A program made the translations under genes and the position numbers. Below are positions 21,867 through 33,800 of a stretch of 64,000 nt of DNA, piece after piece. Source of the DNA: Ancylostoma caninum (Eukaryota; Nematoda; Chromadorea; Rhabditida; Ancylostomatidae); contig JBAJFG010000242.1 in NCBI GenBank assembly GCA_037903475.1, positions 161,001-225,000 on the forward strand, given 5' to 3'. The stretch's first letter is position 1, and every line of letters begins with the position of its first letter. Below the pieces are notes generated by a model that was given only the letters and a program-made list of their open reading frames with translations, did no database searches and was not told where the DNA came from.

Positions 21867-24800
21867 TGTATGTGTGTGTGTATGTGTGTGTGTATGGGTG
21901 TGTGTATGCATGTGTGTGTGTGCGTGCGTGTGTATGTGTGTGTGGTGTGGTGTGTGTTGTGAGCGTGTATAAGTTGTTTAAATGAACGATTGTTGTTTAT
22001 CCACAGAACTGTGAACGATTGTTCGCTCCTGAACTGGAAAACTGAAGAATCACACGGGGTGATAAAATACCCGAGCGAAGCCGGGTATGGCAGCTAGTTA
22101 TAAATAAGGGTCAGCAACGCAACACGAGTTGGCAATACGTCGAGTTGAACCTCCAGCTGCATCTCCTCTCTGGTGCTGCCATTTCCTCGCCAACTGCTGC
22201 TAAAGCTTTTGATCTTTTAGTAGTAATTGCTGAAGGATGGCAACAACTGATGGGAGGATTGCAGCAGCTGGGAGGAGATGCTGCTAGGGCATCACCATCT
22301 GAGTAGAAAAGAAATCAGAGGTGCTTCGATTATCAACCGGATGAGTTTAAGAGTGAAGCGTTTCGGATTACGATCACTTTCCTCATTTCCCGCCGCCTTT
22401 CAGTTCCACTCTGCACAGCTCGCCCATTTTTCCTACTGGAAGCAAACAAAATAGTCTCTAGCGCAGATTTTGACAAAATTGATCACTACGTTCGTTCTGA
22501 CCATGGTGCTGAACCTAGGATTGCAGCAGAATCTGAGGGAGCAAAATTATCGAGTGCTACCTTTACCCGGCTGAGGTTTGTGACAACTGCGACATCGCGC
22601 GCGACGTACTTTAGGGATCGCGGCAAATATCAGTTTTTCGGGGCCCGCCCACATGTCGTAATGGGCAGTGCGAGTGATTTGGACAATTAAAGGCGCGAGC
22701 GAGGTGCGAAGACGTTAACGACCCTCGAAGCATATCTGGAGTTTCGCACCTATAATTGGACCGCAACTAACGCTTGCCATCCCAGCCGATTGGCTGCGGG
22801 AATGCTTGCCATCCCAGCCGATTGGCTGCGGGAACGCTGCCAGCAGGACGCCACATCTGATCTCAGGCGGTGCGCCGTGACGAGGCGGATCTACGGCACT
22901 GTAGCTAATCGTAGCTTTCTCCCGTTATTCTGACTATTTCAGAGAAATTCATTCTAGATAGAAAATGAAAAATCAAAAACAGAACGGACCACTTGTGTAG
23001 AGCTTTGAGGTGACCGGGTTATAAAATAGAATATTGAGTACCTTAGATTTGTTTTGTTTTTGTTGTCATTCCGGAAACTTTTCAAACCGCCCTCGTATAT
23101 GCAAAGTCCCCTCGGGATCGGTGCTTATAAGAGCACAGAATGAGGCTGTTCTAAGTGTTGCATGGGTGAGGAAGCCACGCCTCTTTCGAGAGGCATAGTA
23201 GGCCTATATTCGGTATGTTGATGGAACTGCGCCCCCATTTTGAAGCATTTGTATTATCCTATTCTATTATCCTATTAGCATATCCTCTTTTTTGGATCAC
23301 ATCCGCTCCCCGCTACTGTCCTCTCCTTCTGAGGAAAAATTTCTTGAAAACAGATTTGGTGGCAATTGACCATCACAGGAACCATGAAATAGCCGTTGTT
23401 TCCGCTTTCATATTTCCTAAATTCAGCTTCCATGGGAAATACCGGATACTTTTGGAAAGAGCAGTTCTTGCCCTTTAAAAAGCATCTGAGCAGTGTCGCC
23501 CTCTTTGAAGATTTCATGGATCCTCTTATATAAATCATGATAGTGCAACAAAATTTTCTAGAGCGCAGGCGTAGGGGAATATTTTACAAAAAAAATTGCC
23601 ATAACAACCCACTTTTTTTTCAAAATTCTATCTGGAAGCCAACTGCTCCTAGGCAAAATCCTGCTGGAAAATTGAATAATAATTGAATGATACTTCGAAC
23701 CTTTCTCTATTCGGCAGGTAAAGAGTGGAATAAACCGTGGGTTCCTGGCGGAGAAAGAAATGAGCACACATTGTACAATAACTTATGCATGCCTCCCCCC
23801 CCCCCCCCCACTTCCCCCTGTAGTTGGATAAGGAACCAGTGACACAAGTTGCGGTACGCTTGTCATTGTCAGAATCGTTGTGAGCAAAGAAAAAAAAGCG
23901 TTGGAAAGTAACTAATTGTCACTGTTGAGCGTCCGAAAGTGTTCGAAAGTGAAATTAGGGCTGTAAGCTTGGGCAGAGATTTGCTGTCAAAATCTTAAAT
24001 TTTCTGCACACTTATCTTCGTGATGTGAAACATACAATGAATGCACTTTCCATGTGCGACAAGCCGCAAACCCCTCTGCGAATTTTTACGGAAAATCATC
24101 TTTGAGTACAAGGCTATTATGACCCGAATAGGGTGGCGCATATGCCGCGTTGTGTGTCCTGCTAGAACATTCATGTTGCCCCTGCGAACGCCACGAGCTT
24201 CCTTGGTTTCTTGACCAGCAGCAGCACAGCAACAGTCGAGCAAGTTGACTAGTAATTAGACACAAACTAAACTGGGACCTGCGGTGCCCCATGCTGCTTC
24301 GTTGCACATTATGCTGGTGATGCATGGCATGTGCAGAACATGGGGAAAAGAGATGCAACAGAGAAAGTGTCTCTCACGTAATATCGAGGCTTTAGACAGC
24401 TCTAACAGTATATGACAAGTATTTCCTATCAGTTTCAGATCTGCTTTCATTTTCACTTTATTTTAGTGCTCAAAGCAGCGAGGTTTCACTCCAGAACTTC
24501 TTAATATCGCTTGTGATTCTTCTATTGCTGAACCTATTCGACAAGCAGCAGTCATTTATTTCAAGAATACTGTTGTGCGATTATGGGAAGTAAGTGCAGT
24601 GCTGAAAAACCTAGTTACTCGAAGAAAATGAATTAATCGAGCACGTGTCGAACGAATCCCCTTTTGCAGGTGGATGATGATGCGGATGAAAAAACTGAAA
24701 ACGCAGAAAATTGTTTGTCGGACGAGGACAAAGCGTTGGTAAAAGCTAGTATTCTTGATGCCGTGTGTGCTGCCAGCGAATCATTGAGGTGGTGTTACCG

Positions 24801-27800
24801 CATTTCCACTTTTCTTCTGATAAAACTCGCCGTTTTAGTGCTTGTATACGGAGGCACATGGATTCCGTAAAGCGTAATAATAGCAGTAAGTGTCGAAGGG
24901 CACTATCACTGCTTATTACGTTTCTAAGTGCTGTTTCACATACGCAAATCTGGTGCTTTTCGATAATTAATCAAGCGTTAATCCGCTGGAAGTCCCCTAA
25001 TCGCTGCTAACGTCTCCCTCCAGTGGAACATCATTCAATCATTATTTCATGCGTCTCCCTCCAGTGGAACATCATTCAGTCATTATTTCATTTGCGGGCA
25101 TCCACTACCCGCTCTCATCCTTAGCCAGGGTCAAGCGTTCGATGGGAATTTCCCATGAGAGGGTCGTATGGGAGGGGGCTGGGAAGAAAGGGGGGGGGTC
25201 GTACTGGAGAGGTGTGGGTGGGGTGCATAGAAGGGGTAGCTCGACCATTGAATTTAAATTCGTGATTATTTTATGACATCACAAATGACGTTCCGCCCTT
25301 GCCAGCAAGAACGGTCACGTCATTACGAGTTAAAGCAGGACTGGTTGGCAGCGTATAAGAGAAATCGGCTTCAGCGCACCTACGGTTTCGATTCCCGGCG
25401 CCTTCAATAGATTTTTGCACTGGTCCGATTCACTTCGGAATCAAGTGTGGAGTAAAGAGGGTGGAAATGTTAAAAAACAGAGTGTGGGTAGTGAGATCAA
25501 TCGATTGCACATGCGAGGATTCGCTTGCAGGGCCCATCAGAGCATGATGGGCCCTGCAGGCGGGTGACTTAGACCTCATGCTGAAGTTCTCTGACTTGAA
25601 ATCAGCAATTGCTTTTCTACTTATCCATAGAGGACGATCAGCTCTATATTTTGCCAGAGTTTCAATTTTCTAGAATTTCGTATGCTTTTGGAAGCTCGAT
25701 GGGAAATTTTTCAAATTTTCGGCTCTTGGAGGAGAAATTTCCCATCTAACTCACGCAGACAGGAGCAATTATCGGGGTGCGATGATGGGGATAAAGAATC
25801 AATGCTTAGAGCTCTATTACGTGAAGGTAGTGAAATTTCTGTGAAGGGCAAACTCTCTTCATGGGAGTTGAAGAAGTGAAAACCTCGCAATTTGAACATA
25901 TGGTGAAAATGAAGTAAATCTGTTTGGGAAATCACTGAAAAGCAATTTGCTGATATCACGAAAACTTTTCTTCTATGAGTTTTAGTTCAGGAAATTTCCC
26001 ATCTGAATGCAGAATCCGGCTCCACGAAGTTCGCTAGTTTTCCCGCAGTTTAGATGGGAAATCGATGGGAAATTCGCCAAATTTCCCATCGATTTCCCAT
26101 CGAGCTCCCAGAAAAACATGAAGGTCTAGAAAATTGAAACTCTGGCGAATGATAGAGCTGATCGTCCTCTATGGAAAAGTAGAAAAGGATTTGCTGATTT
26201 CGAGTCAGAAAACTTCAGCACGAGGTCTAAGTCACCCCAGTTTTCATTGTTCTGACGGGGCCTGCCTCGCATGTGCAATCGATTGATCTCACTACCCACA
26301 CTCTGTTTTTTAACATTTCCACCCTCTTTACTCCACACTAAATACTGGAGTGGTTCCAATCCGTGCAAAAGTTTCTTGGTGGCGCCGGGAATCGAACCGT
26401 AGCGATTTCTCTCATACGCTGCCGACCAGTCCTGCTTTAACTCGTAAGGACGTGATCGTTCTTGCTGACAAGGCGGAACGTCATTTGTGATGTCATAAAA
26501 CAATCATGAATTTAAATTCAATGGTCGAGCTACCCAGCAGAAGGGGGGGGGGGGTCGTGAAAAGGTGAGGGTTGGAGGAGCGAACAGGGGAGGGGGGGGG
26601 GGGAGGTCGTATTGAGGGTTGGTTTTTCCTGGGGTCGTATCCACGAAACTTCCCGGGAGCCTCCCGGGAAGCTAGCGGGAACCCTAGTTTGCGTCGCGTA
26701 CGCGTCGCGGTGGGGTTCCCGGGCGAAACCGTATCCACGAACGTTTTTGACACTTCCCGCTAGTTCCCGGCAGTTCCTGGCCACGCCCATTTCACTCCCG
26801 CCGAAATCGGCGGGAACCTAGGTTCCCGACAGAGAATATTTCGGTATTGTTGTAACCTTTCCGACGTTTGCGTGCACTTCTCATCATGAAACTTTGAAAA
26901 TGAGCTAATATTTCTCGTTTTGATAGTTCTGTAGTAAAACTGGTTCACAATTCGTTATTTTTCAGGGCTACTGTGTTGGCTTCAGCACTAATATTTTCCG
27001 TTAAGCTCATTTCTGAACAGTATCACCTTCCTTAGATGTTTTAATCGTTGTGGTCTCGACACGCGTGTCAGAACTGCGTCCTGGGGACTTCGCTTGTCTT
27101 GCACGCTTGTCTTAATGGGGTGCATTTTCACGAGCAATGATCGTTTTTGACTAGTTCGTCTAAGGATCGTACTTTTCGAGAAGCTAACAAGATTCGGGAA
27201 GAAACACCAGTTTACTGGTATTTTTTTCCGGACTTACACCGTTTCACAGAGTTGCTTAACCGCCACCGTTTTCGGAAGATTCGGAACGTGTTATGGCACC
27301 ACTCCACTTTTACGGACGCAAAATCTGTCATTTTTTTTTAAAATGGAAATTACGTAGTTGCGTCGAAATCGTGTTCCGTAAAGCTCCAGCATATCCAGTA
27401 AATTTTCGCTAGATTCAGCTGGACTTTATGTGCAAGTCTTGTCTCTGTCAAAAAAAAGAGGCAGAGTTCGCTAAAAATCTGGGTGAGCCCGGCGGTTTTT
27501 TGAATTGAATTAGTGGTAAATTTAAGTCGGCTGTAACCGACTAGATGAATAACCTTTCCGGCCAACTTTGTAATTCCAGTTGCGAACTACTGACTTCTTT
27601 CAATCGTTTGATTGAAAGAACTTATTGCGTACCATTTTATTTATCTTTGTCTCAAGTAGCACCTCTTTGATTGACAGACTCGTACGAAAGTCTCTTCTCT
27701 CGTGTTACTACTTCAACAAACGAACGCTCATTTTCAAAATATGGTAGATGGTCGGAATTGATCACAAACAATATTCAGCATGATTGAAAATGATGTCGTG

Positions 27801-30800
27801 CGTTGATTCAGAGAAAAAAGTGGGTAGGGAACCTTCAAAATAGCTGGTTATTATTCGAAAATTTAGTGTTCGCGCCGTGCACGCGAAATGCGCAAGCCAA
27901 AATACACTATTAGGTTCCCGGAAGTTCCCGTACGTTCGTGGATAGTGTCTTTACACCGGGAACTTGCGGGAACTTCCGGGACGGGAAGTCAAGTTCCTGC
28001 TGAGTTCCCGTCAAGTTCCCGCGACGGGAAGTTTCGTGGATACGACCCCTGTCGTCATGCTTGACCCTGCCCTTAGCCAATCGCGGCAGGTGTGTGGAAT
28101 GGTCCTCCTTACAACTAGCATTTTCTGTTATTATTCTTATAATTTTGCAAGTCAATCCGATCGCATAGTCGAAGGCTTTCGCAGAGGGAAACTAGCGAAG
28201 AGTACAACTCCAACCAGAACTTCTTCCACTGCGTATACTCTGAGTTGATCTGCGCTGGTTCTGGAAGTTTGTCTAAATAGGTCACTGTGATCAATGTTCT
28301 GCGATAGTCTCTTAAAAGTTATTCATGCTTGCGGCGCGTCAAAGTTTACGCGCCGATACACAGTGCAAAGGAGGGAGGTAGAAGACAAATCCTGGCAGAT
28401 CAGCAATGTTCCTAGTTTCGCCGTTGCGACTGCCGCGCGAACAAACCGCGTTTCCATTTTCGCCACTTTGGGTCGGCGCGAAAACTTCGTGGAGTTTTGT
28501 CTAGGCGCGTAAACTTTGACGCGCCGCAAGCATGAATAACTTTTTAGTTATGTTGCCTACTGCTTGAGTCTCTCAGTTATGTTGCCTACTGCTTGAGTCT
28601 CTCAGTTATGTTGCCTACTGCTTGAGTTTCTCAGTTATGTTGCTTACTGCTTGCATTTTGTTGGCCGAGCCACGCCCCGCTTCACAAATAGGGTATTGGC
28701 TATCCTGCAACATACGCCGTTCGCGACGCTGATCACAATTTTGTTCTCCTTATCTGCTGTGGAACGCTCAGTGGAAACTTGTTGGGCACGATTCCAGCCT
28801 GCTCAAGGCGGTAGGATTTGGCTTTTGTGATCTATTCTGCTGTAGGTTTGCGTGAAACGATCCAAGAAGGTTTTGGAAAGTTTAATTGATTTCAATAAGT
28901 GGTCAGTTTTGGATAGTTTCAGCAAATATTTTTAACGGAAGATGTCTCGGGAGTCAATTTTGATCGTTTTGGACGGGCGAGAATAATGGAACATACTGTC
29001 TTTTTCACGAATCTTGCCACTTGGCCGTCCGCCAAGATGGGGTAAGCCTCGCCACGTTGTTATAGGCGAGACATGTTTTGGCGCGCTTCCAGCCACCGAT
29101 CGTTGATTGATAGCGCCAGTTTCCACGATTTGGCGTGTGATAAAATGCGCGCTGTGTAGTTAAACGAAACGCATTCAATTGCTCTGATTTTTGGAACAGA
29201 CTATAGTTGTTCGCAGACTCCGCAGCAGATACGAAGAATGGGTTCAAATCAGCATTACAAACTGCATATGATAAAATATTAGGTTGGTAGGAAAGTCGTG
29301 CCCGAAATTTTCTAAACATTCATTTTATTTGAAGATCGATGAAAACATTGGAGTGGCCTGCAGGACATTTGATTGCATTCTCGAAGTTGTTAAACCAATG
29401 GTGTATATAAATGCGCAACCATGGGGATGATGCTTCAACCGTGCTTCAAAATGTAAATGCGGCTTTTTCATGTCTGTTTCGAGCTATAATATGCCTTCCT
29501 AGCGAGCATTAGGTACATTATAACACTAACGCAGTTGAGGAAAGTGGCGTCAAATATTCCGCAGGCCTTTCCGATCCACTTGGTTCGAGTCTGAAGACAC
29601 TAGATTCCATGTGCAATCACATCTTGAACGAACCTACGTCATATGTCGAAGATGATGTCGCCTTATGAGTTCTACTGAGCAGAACAATCATGGATACCAC
29701 CAGGGTGGGCACTGTATAGAAGCTGATGTGCACTATAAGATAAAAATGGACAAGACGGGAAACATCAGGTGGCGTGGAACAGACCGATTCATCCAAGCTG
29801 TTGCACACATTTTGAGGGTATTCGGGGTTTGATGTTTTTGTTTTGCTTAGTTTTGGTAAAAGTACATTGATAGTTTAGGTATTTCTCTTTGCAGTTAATC
29901 AACTACATATGACGGCTGCGTGACCTTTTGGACCCTACATTAACCCTACAGTAATTACAGGGCGGCGATGCGGGACGGCTGGGATGCGTGCGATGCCGCC
30001 GATGAGGGCGGGAGCGCGAGGAAGTGTGGACGAGCTCTCCTGACCCTCAGGCTTAGGCAGGCAGGTGTCTTGGGCGCTGGAAATTCGCACCATGGGGCTA
30101 TTAGACGTGCTGAACACGGATCTCACACCCATTTTGCACTCAGATGCCATCTTGCGCGGCTACAGTAGGTCTTGTGTTTCTCAAAATCCTATGAAACTTT
30201 GGAAAAAATGTGTTATTCCTTGTGATGATCTCGATTTTCTTCTCATCTCAGTGCAGATATAATGTACCGATTTTTTGAAAAGAGCTGAGCGCGAATATCA
30301 TTTCCATTTGAGAACGATTTTTGGGAGTATCTTATTGTACAACACTTCATGTTGTTAAGTAAAACACTTCTGACATTTTGAGAATGCGACAGGGGAACAT
30401 TCCTTAACTTGATGTTAAGATTCTTTATTAATTCAATAGCTACTGTTTCCGAAGTGTCGTACTTGTATGCGACCTCAGCTACGCAAGGGGTGGCAGATTT
30501 TCCCTGAGCTTTACGAGACAGGATGGCATGTCCTGAGGGCGATAAGATGTCCTTGGGTGTTACCATTGGCGCCGGTCATACTGAGGATGGTAACAACATA
30601 TTCAATCACAATCGCTTCAAGGAAATTGTGTTAGAATTTGCGTAGCCCAAATCATGGGAAACAGCTTTCCGCAAAAAGGACTGCATACTTTAAAAAAATA
30701 GTTCACAGTTATCTTCAAAAATTTATACGAATATCGTTAAGAGGGGCAAGATTTAGAATGTAGTTTTGGAACAACGCCAATGCAGCACACCAATGTCAGT

Positions 30801-33800
30801 GGCATATAGCAAGAAATCAAAGCCAAAATCATCTGATTGTAAGGAATAACACATTTTCTAAAGTTTCGTAAGATTTTGAGAAACGCAATTACTACAGTAT
30901 GTCTACTGTAGCCGTACAAGATGGCATCTTAGTGCAAAATGGATGTGATTTTCGTGTTACGTCTAGTAGCCCCAATGTGCGAATTTCCAGCGTCCAAGAA
31001 GTTTGGGAACGTTTTGAGCAAGTTAGCTGCTCCGATCCATGGCAGGGCCTGCCGCGCTCGCTTTCAAGCAACATGACAGGCTGGCAGCAGGTACTTACTA
31101 GCTGGTCGCACATCGTCTGAACGAGTAACGTAGAACTCGTTCGCGTCGTCTCCGCGCCTTGCCGCAACGACCGCAACGCATCAACCGCTCCGCAGCATAC
31201 GGCTGGAAACAGTCGACCAATCGCGGCGCCCTCTCAGCCAGCCGCTGACCCCGCCCTGATTGCTAGGGTCCAAAACGTCCGTTTCCCAACTATGACCAAT
31301 GTTTTCAAGACGCACATTACCTGGCCTGCTGACAGTGGCGGACGCAGGGGGGGGGGCGCCCCCCCCCCGAGAATGGGTCGGCAAATTTTTGAAATTACTT
31401 TACAATACATATAAAAATCTTGTATTAGTTTATTTTTACTTGTTTATTTTTATTATTACTTTTAATAAAATTTTTATTATTTATTATTATAATTAAGTTT
31501 TTTTGCTAACTTTATTTTCCGTCTGGGTCCCCAAAAATGCGGAGACCCCATTTTTTTCCCACGCCCCCCTCCCGCTCACTTTCTGCGTCCGCCATTGCCT
31601 GCTGACGATAGGAGAAGCAAATTCAACAGCGCTTCGCCGCGCGCGCCATAACCGATGTCGTCTGCTGCTGTTATGCTATTTCTAGCAGCTTTTCTAACCC
31701 ATTTCAAGGATTTTCGACCGAATCGGGAAGGAAAGCGCCTAGGAACCACATTCCGGCAGCAGACGACACCGATTCCGCTAGCTGAGGTCGCATACAAGTA
31801 CGACACTTCGCCAGGAAGAACGATAGCTGGCAACAATTGGCTGTTATGAAACGTGTCAATATCCCATGCAATTTTAGCCCCGCCCCGGATAGCTTGAGAG
31901 ATTCACAGGCGCAAACAGCTGCGTGGATATTAATTATCCTCCCCTTCTAAAGATGGTTATGACCTATTTGTACAAAATTTATTAATGTCAAAGCAAATGA
32001 AGCTTAATTTTCATCGAAACGTGACACATTATCACTAAGGGTTATTGCTTTGTTATCCTAAAACCCAAAAGTCCATATTCAGTCTAGCCTCGAACCAAAT
32101 GAAGCCTTCGGTCCTTTGTACAAGGTAGATAGCATGCGTATTGTACGAGATGGGCGTGGCAACCTTTGCATGGGGTGCGCGATGCAGTGGCAGCTGTCAC
32201 GACCTATCGTTCTTCATGACCGCCACCTCGATCCCGGTGAGCGCGGCGTGGTTGCACGGCGTCCTTCTCGAGGCCACGGATGGGCTACCGCCGTTGACGT
32301 CCACTGTATTAATCAACATTGCGTGCCCCCGTGCTGAGGGAGAGAAGGGAACAATGTAGAAAGAGAACAGCTCTCTGTCTCGGCTTGGTTGTCTACGTCG
32401 ACTTTTTCCTTATTCTTCCTTGTTCTCTTCTAGTTTTTATTAATGGTTATCTCACCTACCTTGTCTTCTATTCCCGTCAGTTGATTTCCTGTCTCTTGTC
32501 CAATAAAGGCTGCCTGTATTGACCTACTTCCGCTTCAGATTATACCGAATGGTTCTGTATAAATGTATGAAATGAACCTATTCATTGTTTTTTCGTGTCT
32601 AGATAATATTAAGGAGATTCACGCTGTAAAAATCTCATTGAGAAGAAAAGAGACAAGGCGAAAGTGTTGTGAATATTGATGCGTTCGGTTTGTGTACGCT
32701 TTTGTAGACGAAATCTGAGGTTCATCCGTGATTTCTTTCAGTGCATGGCGCAGTCTCGCCGAGAGTCGGGTCGCCGTACAAATTGAAATTTAAAAAACAA
32801 ACTTGTAATGCATTAATTTTAAACGTGCCTAATTGGTATCTAATGGTTGAAAATGGTTATAAAAGCAAATAACAGTGAGCTAGTGCAAATTTTTTATCCT
32901 TTCACTTCTTATTATTAATGTCTGCATTGAGCTATCTAGGACGCAGCTGTGTATCGCGATCCAGCAGATCATTCGAATGGATTTTCCTGATAAATGGCCA
33001 CAGTTTATCTCTCAACTTACTGCTAAACTCTCTAATCCACCAGATGCATCAATGTTGTCTGCTGGCCTTCTGGTTCTCTATCGACTTGCCAAAGTTTACG
33101 AGTAACTTCCTTTTTTTCTATTCTATGCGAGTATCTCATGAGTCATACCCTCGTTTTAAGGTTCAAAAGAAACAAGGATAGAGACGATATAGCGGGACCC
33201 GTTTCCAAGCTCGAACCATTTGTATATTATCACTGCCATCAACTGCTTAATAACCAGTCTGCTGGGGCCATCCTGATTCAGATACAGGGATTGAAGATCG
33301 TTTATGTCTTGACTCAAGTAAACAGTTTTCTGCTTATAATTTGTTCCATTAATTGAATTATTTGAGATTATTCAGTTCTCCATTCACTTCGGAATGCTTG
33401 CCGTACCAAGATTAGATGAATGGATCAAGTTTTCTATTGATATTCTAGCACGGGAGTGTCCTTCAGAGGTGAGCTCACCCGTTTACGTCTGCGCTTTTTA
33501 GTACATGGAACTTCGTGTTGCAGCTTGATTCGATTGAAGACAAGGATGAACGTGCGCACACAGTTTGGTGGAAATGTAAGAAATGGGCGGCGAAGATTCT
33601 GGATAGGGTATTTGACAGGTACGCAGTGGTTTTTTTAGTTCACTAATTTTGTGACGTTTTACAGCGGTTAAAGCAAACTACAGGGTGCGGCATAAATACT
33701 GTGTCAAAAATATTTGTTAATAACTTTTGTCACAGAAGCTGAAACTCTAATTCCTATTCAGTATTATTTACCTGAACTCTTAGAAATTAAACACACTGGG

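Larger units (their letters stand above)
19452..22097 (+). mobile_element. Helitron with both ends, Rep region missing
   Basis: The 5' end is TCTGTATATATAAAAGTC directly after an A. The 3' end is CTAG directly before a T, 13 nt downstream of an ACCCGAGCGAAGCCGGGT hairpin. These are the canonical Helitron rules (insertion between A and T, 3' hairpin plus CTAG). The only protein is the C-terminal PIF1-like helicase; the Rep/HUH part is absent. It also contains two degenerate ~115-bp repeats (19640-19900) and a GT microsatellite. At 2.65 kb it is an internally deleted copy. Confidence 0.92.
17240..23095. mobile_element. mariner-like TIR/foldback composite carrying a Helitron
   Basis: CGAGGGCCGTTTGAGAAG, then TTTCCGGAATCACC, begins at 17240. 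Its inverted partner (GGAAACTTTTCAAACCGCCC, then TCG) ends at 23095, with TA-rich flanks consistent with a TA duplication. A second inverted pair lies inside (18341-18520 against 22667-22915; GATCACACGTGGCGTCCTGC-like and CAGCCGATTGG blocks). A Helitron (19452-22097) sits between the arms, so without it the host element is about 3.2 kb. I could not identify a transposase frame in the remainder. Confidence 0.7.

Noticed and set aside
21764..21985. Cysteine/valine-rich small protein
   Set aside because: It is the translation of a GT microsatellite.
24839..24885. Possible importin exon ([13 protein letters not shown]) after a 50-nt intron with a TTTTAG acceptor
   Set aside because: The true continuation of exon 3 is at 32940 ([19 protein letters not shown]), which fits phase and family sequence; this piece would be a poor match and leaves the wrong phase.
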